Source: Macrotrachela quadricornifera
Lineage: Eukaryota; Rotifera; Eurotatoria; Philodinida; Philodinidae
Direction: 5' to 3'
Length of the DNA stretch: 64,000 nucleotides
Assembly (NCBI GenBank): GCA_022393335.1
Contig: JAJEKB010000790.1
Span: forward strand, 1-64,000
Every line of letters begins with the position of its first letter. Position 1 is the stretch's first letter. The position numbers and the translations under genes are program-made. Shown here piece by piece: positions 61,701 through 64,000 of this stretch. Under the pieces are notes generated by a model, which was not told the origin of the DNA, ran no database searches, and saw only the letters and a program-made list of their open reading frames with translations.

Positions 61701-63705
61701 TATGCTTGATCGAGAATTACAATCAAATTATACTCTATCAATATTTATGTATGATTCAATGTTAAAATCTTATTCACTTCCATCATATGTTAATATTGAA
61801 ATTCTTGATGAAAATGATAATTTACCATATGATTCATTTTTATCAAATCCACATGATTTATATATTGAACAAATAAATAATGATGAAACAATAATATATG
61901 AATTTAAACCAATTGATCTTGATGATGGTCTTAATGGTAAAATTTCAATTGAATGTCTTAATTGTACATTAAATAATTATTTTCATTTAATAAAAAATAA
62001 TTTTACTAATTCAACAATATTAATAACAAAAATAAATATATCTATACCTGATGGTATATATACACTTGCATTTATATTACGTGATCATGGTTTAATTGTA
62101 TCACGTGAACGTTTCTATACATTAAAATTTAATTTAACTCATCGTTTAATTAATGAATATAATGATGAAAATGAAAATATCATTCAAACAACAACATCAA
62201 TTTTATTATTAATACAACCAAAGAATTTTTTAAAAAAATTATTTTTACAAAAATTTCAATGGCATTTTCTTATATTATTACTTATTAGTTGGTTCATACT
62301 TGTAATTATTGCTATATGGACATGTTATCGTTATGATAAAATGGCAACAAAAAAACAAAAAGAAAAAGAACAACAACAATTACAACAACAATTTGAAATT
62401 CAAGTAAGACAACATGAAATAATTAGTCAATCAAAAGAAATTCTACCAAAATTATCATCATCTGTACCAATTAATTCTCAACCAAAATATGAAAAAGAAA
62501 CATTAACACAAGATGATGATGAAATTGAAGATACAAGTTATGATGCTGATCATATTATAACTGATGCTAATTTTGTTTTAACATCTGGTGGTTGTACAAC
62601 AAATGAATCGAATGTTCGATATGTAAGTTCTCTCTTTTTGTTCTTCCAAAAAAAAAACACATATTAGTCCCTACATCAATCAAATGTCAAAGAACGGAAG
62701 TATCAGAAAAAACCTTCAATTTTCTTTTTTCCTTCTTTCTTTTCGTATTTATTTGAATGGAAAATTATCTTTCAATATATATATATATATATATATATAT
62801 GTGTATGTAGGTACATATATAAACAAGGAAAACAAAACAAAACTAAAGCAAAATATAGTATCTTATGAAGGACAATTATAAAGTCAGTCGAGCTTTAATA
62901 TATCGCATGATTAATCGATTGTTTGCTTGACTTGCACATCGATGTTAATGATGAGGAGGATAATGATAGATGAAGTTGTTGGTCTCAAAGCGAGAAAAAT
63001 TATAACTATAATGTTCGGTTATTCATTTGAGAACAAAAAGAAAATAGAAGATAGAAGAAAAAAAACCGAGTAGACGAAGAAAAAAGACGGAAATTCATTG
63101 ACATCTTTCCTTTTTTTTTCTGCTATTGCTCTAGTAGTAGTAGTAGTAGCAGCTGCTGCTTCTTATTCGGAAAAAGATAGTTGATGTGCGTTTGATTGTC
63201 TCGTTGAGTGAATAGTAGCATTGATGATGTCTTTAGCCTCTTTTCTCATGCAACTTTACACATATAGAGAATATAATTAAATGTTTGAAATATAACAAAA
63301 GAATAGTTTGTATTTAGATATATACGTGAGGAAAAAAAAAGCAAAGAATATAAAAAAATATAGACTATTAGGTTTTTAGAAAATTTATTGTTTAGTTCCG
63401 AGAGAAAGAGAAAAAATAATCGAATAGATGAGAGTTTTTTTTATATTAATATCATTAAGTATATGAACATTTTTCTTTGATTTTTTTTTCTCTTTATTCT
63501 TTTTAGCTTGGAAACGGTGTTCATTTTGGTTATTTACCATCAAATAATAATCTCTCAGCTAATTTAAACTCTATTGCCATTCGAAATCATCATACACAAG
63601 CAGCACTTCGTTCAACAAGTTTTTCTCGACTACATAATTCCTGTTCTCGTTGTCAATTATCATCATCAATGATGAATTCAAGAGAAACAATGCTTACAGA
63701 TGCCG
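55766..63705 (+). CDS. Protocadherin-like cell-adhesion protein (3' end uncertain, may continue past the window)
   Basis: Exons are 55766-55878, 55940-56682, 57340-57549, 57612-58440, 61593-62622 and 63507-63705, joined in phase for over 1,040 aa. The last ends at a possible donor (GCCG/GTATAT). A signal peptide (YVLILMSMIFSTRS) is followed by about six cadherin repeats. Calcium-binding motifs include LDVNDHVPQF, EDVNDQRPQI, LDINDNAPIF, NNLNDHVPYF and LDENDNLPYD, with PEN/KEN starts (FIIPENLQPGSLIGRVQAHD, FDIKENLPIGTIVGRL) and LDRE/LDYE motifs. A single membrane segment lies at ~857-877 (FLILLLISWFILVIIAIWTC). A cytoplasmic tail rich in Gln/Lys/Glu, then Asp/Ser, follows. Six repeats with one TM resemble delta-type protocadherins, which mediate calcium-dependent homophilic adhesion. 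The tail has no catenin-binding motif that I recognise. The intron 58441-61592 is unusually long. Confidence 0.88.
58441..61592 (+). other. 3.15 kb intron of the protocadherin gene
   Basis: It separates the exon ending SNKIST from the one starting TINYSMVDF, inside the fifth cadherin repeat. It contains no supportable gene; frames at 59421-59612 and 61342-61536 are AT-driven. No terminal repeats were seen. Most introns in this gene are about 60 nt, except 56683-57339 (657 nt) and 62623-63506 (884 nt). Confidence 0.6.
62775..62800. repeat. (TA)n microsatellite in a protocadherin intron
   Basis: About thirteen AT units followed by GTGTATGTAG. Confidence 0.9.
63131..63162. repeat. (TAG)n/(CAG)n-like triplet run
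   Basis: A short compound triplet run CTAGTAGTAGTAGTAGTAGCAGCTGCTGC, with a self-complementary CAGCTGCTG end, in the protocadherin intron. Confidence 0.7.
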
Positions 63706-64000
63706 GTATATATATATATATATTCTTTTTCTTTTTTTTCTTATACTTTACTTTTCAAAAGAAAAAAAGGAAATTTATCTTTGCATACATGATCACATTA
63801 AAGAAATGCCTATCGGCACAATTGAATTAAATTTTTTTTTTATTTTATTTTTTTTCTGGTATATGCGTGTTGTATCTCTCAAGAGATTTACTAGACGAGA
63901 AAAATTGACAGGCGAGAAGGAATAAACATTATTCATTAATGACTTAAAAAAGATAGTTTCGCACATTTCATATACTTCTTTTGATATATTTATACATATA
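63706..64000. other. Right edge: probable protocadherin intron or tail
   Basis: A TA run and T-rich tract follow the last recognised exon. The frame simply continuing from the exon (to 63925 in one frame) becomes low-complexity, so an intron is more likely. No further exon could be confirmed before the edge. Confidence 0.35.

Overview
The window is eukaryotic and metazoan: strongly AT-rich, with GT..AG introns mostly of 45-65 nt and animal-specific genes (a MyoD-family factor, an aristaless-like homeobox gene, nanos, a protocadherin, ciliary IFT140). Compact introns, AT-rich codon choice, AG acceptors just upstream of many start codons and a lineage-specific tandem family fit a rotifer, probably bdelloid. 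This is inference; no species marker was seen. Exon models below were built by eye from splice sites and reading phase. Each complete model sums to a multiple of three.

Region 1 (1-9200): 5' part of a leucine-rich-repeat gene (minus strand, runs off the left edge), then a tandem array of three intact two-exon genes plus one decayed copy. Each encodes a probable coiled-coil protein ending in a TAX1BP1/CALCOCO2-like (UBZ1-type) zinc finger. The 3' halves and downstream flanks of the second and third genes are far more alike than their 5' exons, which suggests gene conversion or a nested duplication. This array is the least familiar system in the window.

Region 2 (10400-26300): a secreted CAP-domain gene (minus), a 3.8 kb gene-poor stretch, then IFT140 (minus, 32 exons) divergent from a large FKBP/TPR immunophilin (plus), which is convergent with TMEM144 (minus).

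Region 3 (27600-36020): an ALX-type homeobox gene (minus) and nanos (plus) lie head to head across 4.2 kb without a supported gene. nanos has an unusually long low-complexity N-terminal region.

Region 4 (36000-47600): repeat-bearing noncoding DNA, then ZDHHC16 (minus), whose 2.7 kb intron carries a non-autonomous hAT-like element, and ZC3H15/DFRP1 (minus) 237 bp upstream of it, a candidate trans-spliced operon. A cytochrome b561 gene (plus) is divergent from ZC3H15.

Region 5 (47600-64000): a 3.9 kb gene-free stretch upstream of a MyoD-family gene (plus), an inverted-repeat element, and a six-repeat protocadherin (plus) whose cytoplasmic tail continues to or past the right edge.

Most genes are unrelated housekeeping or developmental genes; only the tandem family and the possible operon suggest functional linkage.
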